A stretch of DNA of 32,293 nt from JANRIG01 sp033765235 (GCA_033765235.1 JANRIG010000031.1:1-32293); one strand, 5' to 3'. Shown: positions 14,001 through 18,622, numbered from the stretch's first letter. Notes: generated by a model from the letters alone, not told the origin. Translations and numbers: made by a program.

Positions 14001-14070
14001 TATTGACTTGAGCAATAGCTGTTATGGAAAAAAAAACATATATTACTAAAAATGAGAATTTTTGTTTCAT
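1..14070 (-). CDS. Giant secreted repeat protein (adhesin-like), 3' end beyond the window
   Basis: The frame is open from ATG 14070 to base 1: I read all 4,690 triplets and found no in-frame stop, so the gene is longer than 14 kb. Residues 1-21 (MKQKFSFLVIYVFFSITAIA, then Q) form a Sec signal peptide. The rest is rich in Gly, Asn, Thr, Ser and Val, poor in charged residues and nearly free of Cys. Short units with a Y-x-N-L-x-I-S-G-G-G-x-K core, followed by a G-N-x-x-V-x-G-x-L pattern, recur about twenty times, which suggests a beta-solenoid. Six larger modules begin with a YR(S/T)..GNW..W segment or an N-terminal equivalent (W32, N37-W38). An Ig-like block lies near residues 1222-1310. Such proteins in Bacteroidota are usually exported by the type IX system and act at the cell surface. 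The C-terminus that would carry the sorting domain is not visible, so that route and the adhesin role are inference. Codon use and base composition look like the neighbours. Confidence 0.85.
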   Translation of the reverse strand, partial: MKQKFSFLVIYVFFSITAIAQVNTFIGGTGGWATAGNWSLGIVPSSANNYDVIIPTGAAPALNIANAKCNNLSIMGTGMLRMNSSGNAITIAGGIYGSGNVAMTTNKTVFIAGEDRLTGTYSTLAGYNNKIVYYGATLQVVTPLKNYPDLVCTGGGNKRLYGTFSVSGNVFVDAGTQLALNGSGSNNEVHFMGNTTVNGTLFLSTGSNNKLYCYGNFLGVGLLNLSSGNHYVRLYGVQNSIGSMNSANLTGQTISYTRAGGQEVFGNSSYPNLNISGSGVKTVTGNITCSGTSGNVATLSLGNIPTGSLTNLNFLCTGTHNTYGNFDFGHSTSKYVVFEGTCADGDIVMTGTGLAHYVRFGAYSYPNNFYLTTGSNSTVEYSGVSTYAILNPIPAEYENLIISGGGVKSVPNTLIVRKNMFIKSGVSFNMGSEQTSFYGLVTIDGTWLDNNDAGTYNYFTSASNLYISPTGRLQTDKNTTMYFYGNIINNGIISVAGTGTLTFASARSLSNYNTAIFRRDATFSGSWTWQGTSNMLFDGDVTLSSINTVTNSITGIVSITGNLVQTNAAARYRQTENSHTKYFGTQPPMSVGGLNVTATGAIFEYAASVNQTVAGTNYHHLVCSGTSGNKHANSNFNVLGNLSITGAGTLNLNTGITQPIKITGNALIGTGLLCGIVYASTATPINVELYGDLLGANAGGISIQGTLPHRLYLFGEINRLNQYSFVNAASTCEVIYADAGNQEVFAPITGLYNHLVLSVGGIKSMNNNIRVDKQLRLNGAVLNIPNAYTLIMNPAGSVNFSLPLSATNMVLITGTGIMSKQYYNCAVATPVGFNFPVGSSLTSYSPINLTGTAVMATGTPQVTIRPVGTTNPNLRDRSQALKRYWEITSANLTNINSTLTGTYIDPFDIQNNQEANYASGWYPNATPWVVNPLLLFPAGNTVQTTFVGANNMNGQLTAAFPGAMNSSITHTAPTPLTVCQNQTITIPSALVGNPYNVGNRFVVEVASVAGFGNPIGIHTYTGTTIPPGGMVLSIPSSLTPRAYYVRFRTTNYMYLSTVSSYVITVTSAPVNNNSPFLVACRDGSVINLLGTGTSWTTVPTAPGSFTANTFTPTPSVGGGNMMVTLYNIAAGCTSLGTSLQLNNVPDNTTSSTDICQGLTKTLIGTSGGGFVRYTLPTPAYGSVFSTTYTSGTAITAPIAVTIYNLVGGCTSAGVTFNVQPVTTITSHPISQTVGINGSTTFSVAASGTGITYQWIRGLPFVNVINNATFSGANTPLLSIVGVPLSENGKQYRVIVTGTCGAVPITSTSANLTVLNITASLYRSKNSGNWNVAGNWEIFTNPGWGNATYAPGTQVPDDKVVIQTGHVMSFNVIGTRILAMLSVAGTLNHNAADSLRVSGPVSIAGTGTYNAQSATGYSVFGTIINHGVVQGAAGHIYTLRGGIIHNNPTINTFSINSDVRFGVNNQTLSGTGSQLTFNGNIDVNNNKQVHNDIDVVLGNETRYLIGNGNGSMWKVGANKSLIIYNTAEPMATGTLDATATNCQVRYLSSGGFGNGNIKPTIYRRLEVSNSTGIKILKGNVITDELLMANNAGISFTGIAPATLVVLNQFITSNAPIISMNAGNHLHRLVISAPQQSFTGTFTAGNGIVEYNAMVPQSVLGLNYNELLISGNSMKTLYNPLSALGLTVLGGNILNSDIHQITSNVAGTLFLQNGSQLWLGRTSSGVNVQFPLNYPTGFPQKNIENGSTVIYQSNANQTVAASANLYYGKIWLRGGGIKNWGAANLGVGDGIKISPLTTLTGSASASVTGNLENDGVFDAITNSVSYNAFPYLTDDLILGNGKNLFHTLNLNTDDLNIVLNSPIYINNILNFNASNTKIILNNANISLSGTANITGFNSDSYIVSNGLPTGGEVYLTRNLVSGFIGVTVPLGITDGYTPFRITDFIGTGGGTITVKPLSTVLSGLDKVDYGVIIGGTGFGSVTQFKFDQYYLLSQQVGNPTNVKRDNTLLSEGYVDEDAGKFGIGRNGYTQISGFYSANGNVPKPEWYRSINAGNWNLLATWEYTPDEGTTWLPAYTIPGMSTSGDIVKNISHTLTLDITPTFPLSTLGINAFGRLVFGSTPRNLTVAGTLSVEGVLNMNNNQHNLYLGGEINTLSGVLNSSTNSTIHYYRNSAPNQHIFSSPNYANINISGASPKEINGTGNMQLTGTLYINSGSTLNIQRITTNEGIDFEVNSVNVDGSLIVAGGNTAQGIFTSQRIVVNPGGSFTCAAGTFRPIININSDVENNGILNLEASQINFNGTGYSITCNQDINMGVASLTTFQQNSSINVVGTGGKKLTLRGSTYTIADAQQLTNECTIVNETEMIGDTPTAMFKNSDNATFVHRNPNTLMSTGILSATNDNNTVVFDATSNPHTIPEVQFYNLSVIGSNAVSFFGTTQVLNNFYNNLSPSFVTGPAGGELLRFNNVLGTGRLDLVPASGTLVEIDGDYTNTGQFNVNTSNTVAYKGTGNQVMKPTTYYELRVAGGGNKVLNDDASVSHVLSLNGANLVLSGTAVLNIETFGQIKGSQPFGISNSIIANTTVNFTYKNGSTAAHFLDFVYPIATPTAYVPLTITGMPVVTGNDKIGYAAKDNTTSYSDYVKHVFTIDNRLQNIVSSFDFLIEYPAASIQGTPSNYFVNGIQSGTVTYPQANVLGVSSPISLNNIPSINTLEFYTGAAKIYRSNAASFNWSDAPASTYWQASTDNGATWGAAVTNTPGAVGGEDYSVIIQPAHSVTLTTPLVSNPKTLSLVGVSSALDLNGNFFTVGNETMVEGELRGNGSGGQNIQLGKTSISFTGRIYGGTNNAFAFASYLHNDGIYQNTGNSTEVSSSDYFTILGLGNTIISNLLILNDKHLLNQSQNLSITGGISGEASPSNILKNDSNSKLTYLGNSPSVHNGILDLTSTGNTFEYARNVASEQDIFPTTYYNLVTYGIATKQVKSDLQIINHLNINEGNFNFYNSSDEVTVGGNVLGTSNISLSTNSKLFIGGDFAHTGPMDMYTNNIIHYFGSNSQTVKPFNYNATVQFSGGGDKRLIGLTTLAGGVIMQGGILDINDHHLLFTQNTNLTGTFSYTNFIRTDGTGFLGRYMLASTQTNMIFPIGNGNIYTPLNTNLLESPTAGYLFVKVVDAVAPNQTSVTNSISKHWIVSIPGVTFNSGGVVGFYDDADIVGTEANYQSGYYTSGAWQIENNVNIGTNQISFNNLGTMQQGILTAGAPFAFGISNKYRTTGGTPDFRNSASWEKSTDGITWSPSGDSPGQISSGDEVYIRHNISLTPGSDILPLSLISISGTNVTFGNNHPFINIGGTTINGINCQMALNHHATLAGHVLVTPTNELNQPGVFILEFSNGIDFTTSNSLLNGSPRFKANNQTIAGSGAITMNGILVDNDIQLHNNCTNLYVSNNLNGTNANSSFIMAPYSTITYNAANAPMTTGQLQANALNATFIYNRNAAQDIAPTDYYNLNIASNQPRNLLGDTKAENLQFNNSTLVYPASVAVFSIENNILPFSNFTVDMSTNAAAHELHFNGFTPNTFNLLLTPGSGTVSYNSTNPNQYLYGAQYNNLQISNSPKTLANNTTIHGILNIESNLIVSTSGLYLGPAATFATSTSFNENNMIDMSTYNFVYPNMGLFQTGTVSADFVKVYPTGANGGYSPISLLGLNASAFTTNSNIQYNITTITGAGLSNVVTRGFLVNMIGISSISDFRPAFRYTATDIIGTPSSVQVYNGGVPQTVATGFINSNSFGNNTAGNTIASGEWRAESPIQYTYYRTKSSGNWTNPLIWDASNDFTTWVQAPNYPGFDVNIQHVSITGGHLVNVNSVTNSSPTNLTISGTLTINNVTFATLGDVIIANGGTLQSSAGGCQVAFGGKVLNNGIFSFNNLTSVEFLNGIENNFNSFNALGSTIFSNANQTITGSQPLIISNIEISSVLTVTNAVSVSTGLTVTTLNGVNANAYFKNIGRVEYNGELEPMATGILDPSASGSVFVYNGINQVVSADKLYNSFIASGGTKTITGNLLIKDFEYNANIEFNSTIPTLLSITGNYFPSSGVVNMAGGDLAHEWYLSGNVLNNNVLNLAIATNDKVIYNGTSTQFVMPGSYANIDLLNSVKQLNMLGTPTLDVSRSLLIASGATLDGSNFTGSQLFIHASSSFSKIIINGVLDLATNSAKNVRLYTVEGNGIFKAKGGVNHFVEFYYDVSAFTGTIDTELPATFSFSNFAPTENGFFGAATNYYPNVIIVGLANPKYFMSANIIKGYLDIRPACIVKTGSAFGTVLSVAGLTTINGTFAFSNSNNQIVELCGNTEIRNSGAINSLNGAISTLKIGGAINTISGAGQLTLDNNDFVVEYYRNGDQNLFNANHRSVLISGGGVKTVTANNMLTTGLTITGNSTLHSSDKQINGTASAKMQMDAGTTLILGEITPPTQVSFPTNYTTPNISLDPTSTVVYQNGFNPSFIQSEPVYGNVIVDGGGTIKNLVGNTTILGNLWVKSGHLDMNIAPRLDVWGNTTVDGVLQFTNANAQVSAATFNGNLIVNNQLNFANTFAHNVNVLGNFSCPGTLNMVGAGNYALNLYGVNNVWNDINFSSGTNGRIRYASTTNNQMVMGSDKYNILEVTGGTTKSVSSGGMFVGNQLYLNGAVIDLGTQTLRIGDNANITGIPFDN
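10140..11180 (-). other. Ig-like insertion in the giant protein (about residues 964-1310)
   Basis: Between the first module's FPVG motif and the second module head, the solenoid pattern stops. The insertion begins with a VCQNQTITIPS segment and contains two similar stretches marked by CRDGS and CQGLT, each followed later by an AGC or GGC turn. It ends in a classic Ig-like fold with the signature ISHPISQTV, then YQW, then LSIVGV, then YRVIVTG. Almost all of the few cysteines in the protein lie here. Arrays of this kind are common in Bacteroidota surface proteins, where they act as spacers or ligand-binding domains. The exact domain boundaries are my estimate. Confidence 0.65.
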
Positions 14071-14108
14071 TATAGAGGTAAAATGTACCTTTAATACACA
14101 AAGTTGCC

Positions 14109-14116
14109 CAAAAGTA
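14109..14116 (-). promoter_or_regulatory. Candidate -7 box of the giant gene
   Basis: The minus strand reads TACTTTTG, a full match to the Bacteroidota -7 consensus TAnnTTTG. Transcription would start near 14102 and leave a leader of about 30 nt before ATG 14070. I found no TTTG at the expected -33 position; the upstream DNA is only A/T rich. The 38-bp repeat at 14172-14209 lies about 55 bp further upstream, where an activator could bind. Confidence 0.35.
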
Positions 14117-14171
14117 ACTAATAATTATTAAATTAATTTAAAAAAATTGTATAATGTGGTTGGGGAGTTTT

Positions 14172-14209
14172 TATTTGACAACTTTCAAAAAGTTGTTAAA
14201 TATTAGCAT
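14172..14209. repeat. 38-bp direct repeat, copy 1, with inner palindrome
   Basis: This copy is identical over 38 bp to 14900-14937 in the same orientation, 728 bp apart, and identity ends abruptly on both sides. It contains a hairpin-forming inverted repeat, TTGACAACTT / AAGTTGTTAA around a TCAAA loop, with one G-T pair in the stem. It lies 15 bp after the AlbA_2 stop codon and about 100 bp before the giant gene's ATG. It could be an operator, a processing site or the mark of a mobile cassette. No U-run follows it on the minus strand, so a standard terminator is unlikely. Confidence 0.9.
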
Positions 14210-14224
14210 CAAATAACTATCAAC

Positions 14225-14875
14225 TTATATTACATTGTAATAATACTTATCTTTCATGCCTTCCACAGGTTCTATTTTGAGCACATTTGCCAATACTAAG
14301 TTTATCAAAGTAAGTGACAGTGTATGCTCCTTTAGCAGTACTTTTGTACAAAGGTCGGGTAGGGTAGCGTATCCATAGTTTTCTATGTGTTGTAATATGG
14401 CTTTTTCTGTATCGCTATATTTTATGATTATGTTTTTGGGCTTATGCCGTTGTTTGAGTATTTCTACCATTTCGCGGCTGGCTTGCAGACATTGGTCTTG
14501 GTAGCGTACAAAGGCTTTGCCGTATTTGTCGCTCGGTGTGTCTAAAGCATAGTTGGGTTTGCGTTTTAGTTCGTAAATGTGGGCTGCTAAGATATGGCGC
14601 GAGTCGTTGAGTTTTATAATTTCTATTTCATAATCTATGTTATATTTTATGTGTTTTTGTATAATGCTGTCAAAAATATACAGTTGTTCATCTATGTTTT
14701 TGAGCCCTTGCAGGGTTTTGTCATCGGCCACACCAATGAGTATAGTACCCCCTTTGGTATTGCCAAATGCCACTATTTCGTGCGCTATTTTGTCAGGATG
14801 ATTAAGCTTTAGTTTGAATTCAACATGCTCATTTTCACCTTTTTCTACCAATTTTTGTAACTCTTTCAGTGTCAT
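14225..14875 (-). CDS. Schlafen/AlbA_2 domain protein with winged-helix-like C-terminus (putative regulator)
   Basis: The protein has 216 residues. Residues about 12-130 carry the AlbA_2 (divergent AAA_4, Schlafen-type) signature: the EHVEFK strand (16-21), then AFGNTKGGTILIGVADD (36-52), the family's glycine-rich nucleotide-type loop. Residues about 153-215, starting SDTEKAILQHIENYGYATL and ending YYYNV, look like a winged helix, as in AlbA_2 proteins annotated as transcriptional regulators. The molecular function of most of these proteins is not established. The gene lies 154 bp upstream of the giant surface-protein gene on the same strand, and identical 38-bp repeats sit before and after it. 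That layout suggests a DNA-binding regulator of itself and of the giant gene, which is inference. ATG 14875 is the natural start because the AlbA_2 domain begins soon after it. Confidence 0.82.
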   Translation of the reverse strand: MTLKELQKLVEKGENEHVEFKLKLNHPDKIAHEIVAFGNTKGGTILIGVADDKTLQGLKNIDEQLYIFDSIIQKHIKYNIDYEIEIIKLNDSRHILAAHIYELKRKPNYALDTPSDKYGKAFVRYQDQCLQASREMVEILKQRHKPKNIIIKYSDTEKAILQHIENYGYATLPDLCTKVLLKEHTLSLTLINLVLANVLKIEPVEGMKDKYYYNVI

Positions 14876-14899
14876 ATATTGTTAATATTAAGGGTATTA

Positions 14900-14937
14900 T
14901 ATTTGACAACTTTCAAAAAGTTGTTAAATATTAGCAT
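14900..14937. repeat. 38-bp direct repeat, copy 2, with inner palindrome
   Basis: This is the second perfect copy of the element at 14172-14209. Its edge is 24 bp upstream of the AlbA_2 start and 48 bp upstream of the plus-strand gene at 14986, so it sits in a divergent promoter region. Read on the plus strand it holds TTTG, 19 nt, then TAAATATT, which partly resembles a Bacteroidota promoter. An operator or promoter role is therefore plausible. Confidence 0.9.
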
Positions 14938-14954
14938 TTATTAAATACATCTGC

Positions 14955-14962
14955 TAATATTG
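14955..14962 (+). promoter_or_regulatory. Candidate -7 box before the small secreted protein gene
   Basis: TAATATTG matches TAnnTTTG at five of the six fixed bases and is followed by CACCCGC. A start of transcription near 14969 would give a leader of about 17 nt before ATG 14986. No clear -33 box is present. The same bases form part of an inverted repeat with the right end of the 38-bp element, so the site may be under control. Confidence 0.35.
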
Positions 14963-14985
14963 CACCCGCAATTTTTCACTTATTG

Positions 14986-15312
14986 ATGAAAAACAACTTT
15001 CAGGTATTATTTTTTGTTTTCATATTAGCCGTATCTCTATGTACCGCAGGCACATGTAATTATTATGCGCCGATACAAACAGCTAAAAGTGAAAAAAAAC
15101 CGACACAAAAACACATAGAAGTAGTAAAGCACGTACAAATACAACCTGTATCTGTATCATTTATTCAAACAGTATTTACAAAATTTTTATTCGAAACACC
15201 TGTATTGTCTTTGTATTCACAGCTAAGCATTGTTAAAATAACAAATATAAACCTAATAAAACCCATTTTTAAAGTGCTGTTTACCAAAATAGCCCCTTGT
15301 AATGCACCCTAA
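14986..15312 (+). CDS. Small secreted protein of unknown function
   Basis: The product has 108 residues if ATG 14986 is used; a TTG lies one codon earlier but the ATG is preferred. The N-terminus MKNNFQVLFFVFILAVSLCT is a signal peptide or membrane anchor. A Lys-rich stretch (SEKKPTQKHIEVVKHV) follows, then a Val/Ile/Phe-rich half ending in CNAP. I do not recognise the family. The gene lies 73 bp before secDF on the same strand and could share its transcript, and it diverges from the AlbA_2 gene. The short length and odd composition leave some doubt that it is translated. Confidence 0.5.
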   Translation: MKNNFQVLFFVFILAVSLCTAGTCNYYAPIQTAKSEKKPTQKHIEVVKHVQIQPVSVSFIQTVFTKFLFETPVLSLYSQLSIVKITNINLIKPIFKVLFTKIAPCNAP

Positions 15313-15385
15313 TCTTGCATACTTTATATAGCTGTTTTACCATTACCAATATCAAAATTATTTAATACTTTAACAATTACTTTAT

Positions 15386-18300
15386 ATGAAAAACAAATTA
15401 GGAATAATTATATTAAGCTCTTTTTTAGCACTTGTAAGTGCATATTTTATCATTATTACACTCATATCACAAGGAGTACAGTCAGATGCCGAAGCAATGG
15501 CCACTGATGCATCAGGCAAAATAGATTATGTAAAAAAACAAAAATATCTTGACTCATTGTGGACACAACCTGTGGTGGACTTCTTAGGTTTTCAGCTCAC
15601 TTTCAAAGAGTTGAAAGAGCAAGAGCTGCATTTGGGTCTTGATTTGCAAGGCGGTATGCATGTGGTGATGGAGGTGTCTCCGGTAGAAATTATTAAGACA
15701 TTATCTGCCAATAATACAGACCCAAGGTTTATCAAAGCACTCAATATGTCAGTGGAAGATTCTAAAAACAGCCAGAAAAAGTTTACTACCTTGTTTTATG
15801 AAAATTTTAAAGCAAACCTGCCAGATACGCGTTTGGCACAAATATTTGCAAACTCTGTAAACAAAGTAAGCCTCAACTTCAACAGTAGCGACGAAGAAGT
15901 ACTCAAAGTAATAGACAATGAGATAGAAGGTGCGATTAGTCGCTCATTCCAAATATTGCGCACACGTATTGATAAATTTGGGGTGACACAACCTAATATT
16001 CAGCGCCTCAAAGGCACAGGACGCATACAGCTTGAGCTTCCGGGAGTAGATAATCCTGAGCGTGTGCGCAAGCTGCTGCAAGGTACTGCCAAATTGGAGT
16101 TTGTAGAAGTATGGGAAGGCGACAAATTTGGTCCTTATTTTGATGCGTTGAATAAATTTTTGGTGAAACAAGAGCAGCGTACGGGTGGATTTGACATATT
16201 CAAAGACAAAATTGACACTGCTTCTGCCACATCAGATGCTGGTGATAGCGCAGTAGCAAAAGATGCCTCTGATAAACTATTTGCTACCAGTCCTACTCTG
16301 CCTGCGGCGCCTACCACTACCATAAGCCCGCTCGGGGGCAAAAAAGACTCTATCACACTGGCCTCATCCAAAACACAGTCTGAGGTAGCCAAATCAGACT
16401 CAGCTTCAAAATCACAAAGCAAAACTTTGGCAAAACTTTTTGTGCCAATATACAATGGGGTAGGAGCCAACGTGACAGATACTGGCAAAGTGAACAAACT
16501 ATTCAATATGCCTGAAATAAAGGCCATATTACCCTCCAATATGAAGATACTTTGGGCAGTGAAAGGTATACAGGCAGAAGATGGTAATGAATATTTGCCC
16601 TTATATTTCATAAAACGTACCCGCGATGGCAAAGCACCACTCACCGGCGAGGTAATTGTAGAAGCCCGTCAAGACTTTGACCAAAGCGGCCAAGCCGAGG
16701 TAAATATGCAAATGAATGCCATAGGGGCCAAAAAATGGCGTAAACTGACACAGCAAAATATTGGTCGTCGTGTAGCCATTGTGCTTGATGACTATGTGTA
16801 CAGCGCACCTGTAGTGCAAGGTGAGATACCCAACGGCAACTCATCCATATCCGGCAACTTCTCTGTAGACGAAGCCAAAGACTTAGCCAATATACTCAAA
16901 GCAGGCAAGCTGCCTGCACCTACACGCATAGTAGAAGAAGCCATCATTGGGCCATCGCTCGGTGCAGAAGCCATAAGTCAAGGATATCTATCTACTCTTA
17001 TAGGTCTGGTAGCTGTAATAATATTTATGATATTATATTATAACACGGGAGGTGGAGTGGCAGATTTAGCACTTTTCATAAATCTATTTTTCATTGTAGG
17101 AATACTAACCCAAATGCAAGCAGTACTTACCCTGCCCGGTATAGCAGGTATAGTGCTTACCATGGGTATGGCAGTAGATGCCAATGTACTTATATATGAA
17201 AGGATACGAGAAGAGCTGCGTGCCGGACGCACCATGATACAAGCCATAGGGCTTGGCTATCAAAGGGCCAACAGTTCCATAGTAGATGCCAACGCCACCA
17301 CTTTTTTGGTGGGTGCTATTTTGGCGTTTTATGGTTCCGGACCGGTACAAGGTTTTGCAGTCACACTTATGATAGGTATCATTACCTCATTTTTCACATC
17401 AGTATATATCACTCGCATAGTATTTGAAGCATGGGCGCATAGCAAAAGTGCCAATCTTATATCATTTTCAAACCGCATCACCGACAAACTTTTTGGTAAA
17501 AGCGAAATGGATGTAGTAGGTCTACGCAAATATTCTTATATGTTTTCCTCAATTATCATCATTATTGGGTTTGTATGTATATTTATCAATGGTGGGCTCA
17601 ATCTTGGAGTAGATTTCAAAGGCGGACGATCATATGTGGTAAAATTTGACACTCCTGTAGTAGCCTCTGAAGTGCGTGAGGCTGTATTAGGAAACTTTAA
17701 AAACACAGGTACAGAGGTAAAAACCTTTGGCTCTGATGATAAACTCAAAATCAATACCTCCTATTTGTATGACGATGAAACAGAAGAAGGTGACAAAGCA
17801 GTAGAGACAGCTATGATGAAAGGGTTGCAAAAATATGCTAATCTCCATCCTACAGTTCTCAGTACCTCCAAAGTAGGTGCTACCATAGCCGATGATATAA
17901 AGCAAACTTCGTTATTATCCATAGTGCTAAGTTTGGCAGGCATATTTATATATATATTAATAAGGTTCCGCAAATGGCAGTACAGCTTGGGTGCCATCAT
18001 AGCCTTATTTCACGATGTACTTATGGCCATAGCACTTACAGGAGTATTAGCATCGTGTGGAATAATTTATGAAATAGACCAAGTGTATATAGCCGCCATA
18101 CTCACCGTGGTAGGCTATTCTATCAACGATACGGTGGTAGTGTTTGACCGTTTACGAGAGTTTATCAGCGACAACCCGCGTGCCGAGGTATCCTCTACCA
18201 TTAATTTGGCTATTAATAATACCTTTAGCCGTACTATCATCACCTCTGTCACAGTGTTTTTGGTGGTAGTGATACTATATTTCTTTGGGGGTGAAGTGCT

Positions 18301-18433
18301 TAAAGGATTTTCATTTGTACTCATAGTAGGAGTAGTATTTGGCAGCTACTCGTCTATATTCATAGCATCACCAATAGTAGTAGATTTTCAGCGCAAAAAA
18401 GCACTGGAAGCAAAGCCTATAGCGAGTAAATAA
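15386..18433 (+). CDS. secDF: Protein translocase SecDF fusion
   Basis: The product has 1,015 residues, the usual size of the fused SecDF found in Bacteroidota. It uses the proton-motive force to help Sec-dependent export at the inner membrane. The SecD half has a first membrane segment (about 5-27), the LGLDLQGG motif (83-90), a large periplasmic region, and a five-helix block from about residue 533 with MGMAVDANVLIYERIREE near 593. The SecF half starts near 715 with a membrane segment and LGVDFKGG (about 740), then a second five-helix block with VGYSINDTVVVFDRLRE near 908. Residues about 274-350 are a Ser/Ala/Thr/Lys-rich linker inside the periplasmic domain, probably disordered. This machinery would also serve export of the giant protein next door. 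It may be transcribed with the small gene at 14986. Confidence 0.97.
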   Translation: MKNKLGIIILSSFLALVSAYFIIITLISQGVQSDAEAMATDASGKIDYVKKQKYLDSLWTQPVVDFLGFQLTFKELKEQELHLGLDLQGGMHVVMEVSPVEIIKTLSANNTDPRFIKALNMSVEDSKNSQKKFTTLFYENFKANLPDTRLAQIFANSVNKVSLNFNSSDEEVLKVIDNEIEGAISRSFQILRTRIDKFGVTQPNIQRLKGTGRIQLELPGVDNPERVRKLLQGTAKLEFVEVWEGDKFGPYFDALNKFLVKQEQRTGGFDIFKDKIDTASATSDAGDSAVAKDASDKLFATSPTLPAAPTTTISPLGGKKDSITLASSKTQSEVAKSDSASKSQSKTLAKLFVPIYNGVGANVTDTGKVNKLFNMPEIKAILPSNMKILWAVKGIQAEDGNEYLPLYFIKRTRDGKAPLTGEVIVEARQDFDQSGQAEVNMQMNAIGAKKWRKLTQQNIGRRVAIVLDDYVYSAPVVQGEIPNGNSSISGNFSVDEAKDLANILKAGKLPAPTRIVEEAIIGPSLGAEAISQGYLSTLIGLVAVIIFMILYYNTGGGVADLALFINLFFIVGILTQMQAVLTLPGIAGIVLTMGMAVDANVLIYERIREELRAGRTMIQAIGLGYQRANSSIVDANATTFLVGAILAFYGSGPVQGFAVTLMIGIITSFFTSVYITRIVFEAWAHSKSANLISFSNRITDKLFGKSEMDVVGLRKYSYMFSSIIIIIGFVCIFINGGLNLGVDFKGGRSYVVKFDTPVVASEVREAVLGNFKNTGTEVKTFGSDDKLKINTSYLYDDETEEGDKAVETAMMKGLQKYANLHPTVLSTSKVGATIADDIKQTSLLSIVLSLAGIFIYILIRFRKWQYSLGAIIALFHDVLMAIALTGVLASCGIIYEIDQVYIAAILTVVGYSINDTVVVFDRLREFISDNPRAEVSSTINLAINNTFSRTIITSVTVFLVVVILYFFGGEVLKGFSFVLIVGVVFGSYSSIFIASPIVVDFQRKKALEAKPIASK

Positions 18434-18444
18434 TATTGTTGTAA

Positions 18445-18458
18445 CCCTATTTGTAGGG
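18445..18458 (+). terminator. Small hairpin after secDF, possible terminator
   Basis: CCCTA and TAGGG form a 5-bp stem around a TTTG loop, 12 bp after the secDF stop codon. No proper T-run follows, so it is at best a weak or factor-dependent terminator. A larger hairpin lies 16 bp further on. Confidence 0.3.
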
Positions 18459-18473
18459 AGCTTTGTCACTGAT

Positions 18474-18507
18474 ATATATCATTACCAACAATTTGGTAGT
18501 GATATAT
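18474..18507. repeat. Long inverted repeat downstream of secDF
   Basis: ATATATCATTACCA (18474-18487) pairs with TGGTAGTGATATAT (18494-18507) across a 6-nt loop. All 14 positions pair if one G-U is allowed in RNA. It could form a stable 3'-end structure on the secDF transcript, or be a binding site. No T-run follows it directly. Confidence 0.6.
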
Positions 18508-18572
18508 TTGGTGAATCAGACTATACATGTTGGCTGTCTCGGCAGCATAATTTTATGGTCTAAAAAATCTAT

Positions 18573-18603
18573 TTTTATTTTTGCGCGTAAATTGCTAATT
18601 TTG
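18573..18603 (+). promoter_or_regulatory. Promoter of the frameshifted coiled-coil gene
   Basis: TTTT (18573-18576), a 19-nt spacer, then TAATTTTG (18596-18603) fit the Bacteroidota promoter layout, with a perfect -7 box. Transcription would start near 18610, about 13 nt before ATG 18623. This supports ATG 18623 as the true start and argues against translation further upstream. Confidence 0.55.
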
Positions 18604-18622
18604 CATTACAAATGTATATACC

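Noticed and set aside
13919..14101. 60-codon minus-strand ORF at the start of the giant gene
   Set aside because: It overlaps the giant gene's signal peptide in another frame and does not read as a protein.
14172..14209. Standard intrinsic terminator for the AlbA_2 gene
   Set aside because: The hairpin is identical to the copy upstream of the gene, and no T-run follows on the minus strand, so a site or repeat role is more likely.
14172..14937. CRISPR-like array
   Set aside because: Only two repeat copies exist and the space between them is a 651-bp gene, not spacers.
16135..16644. 169-codon minus-strand ORF inside secDF
   Set aside because: It is a shadow of the Ser/Ala/Thr-rich linker region of secDF; no motif or promoter supports it.
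18463..18622. N-terminal extension of the coiled-coil gene back to 18463
   Set aside because: It precedes the promoter and ATG at 18623, and its translation is hydrophobic noise without family resemblance.
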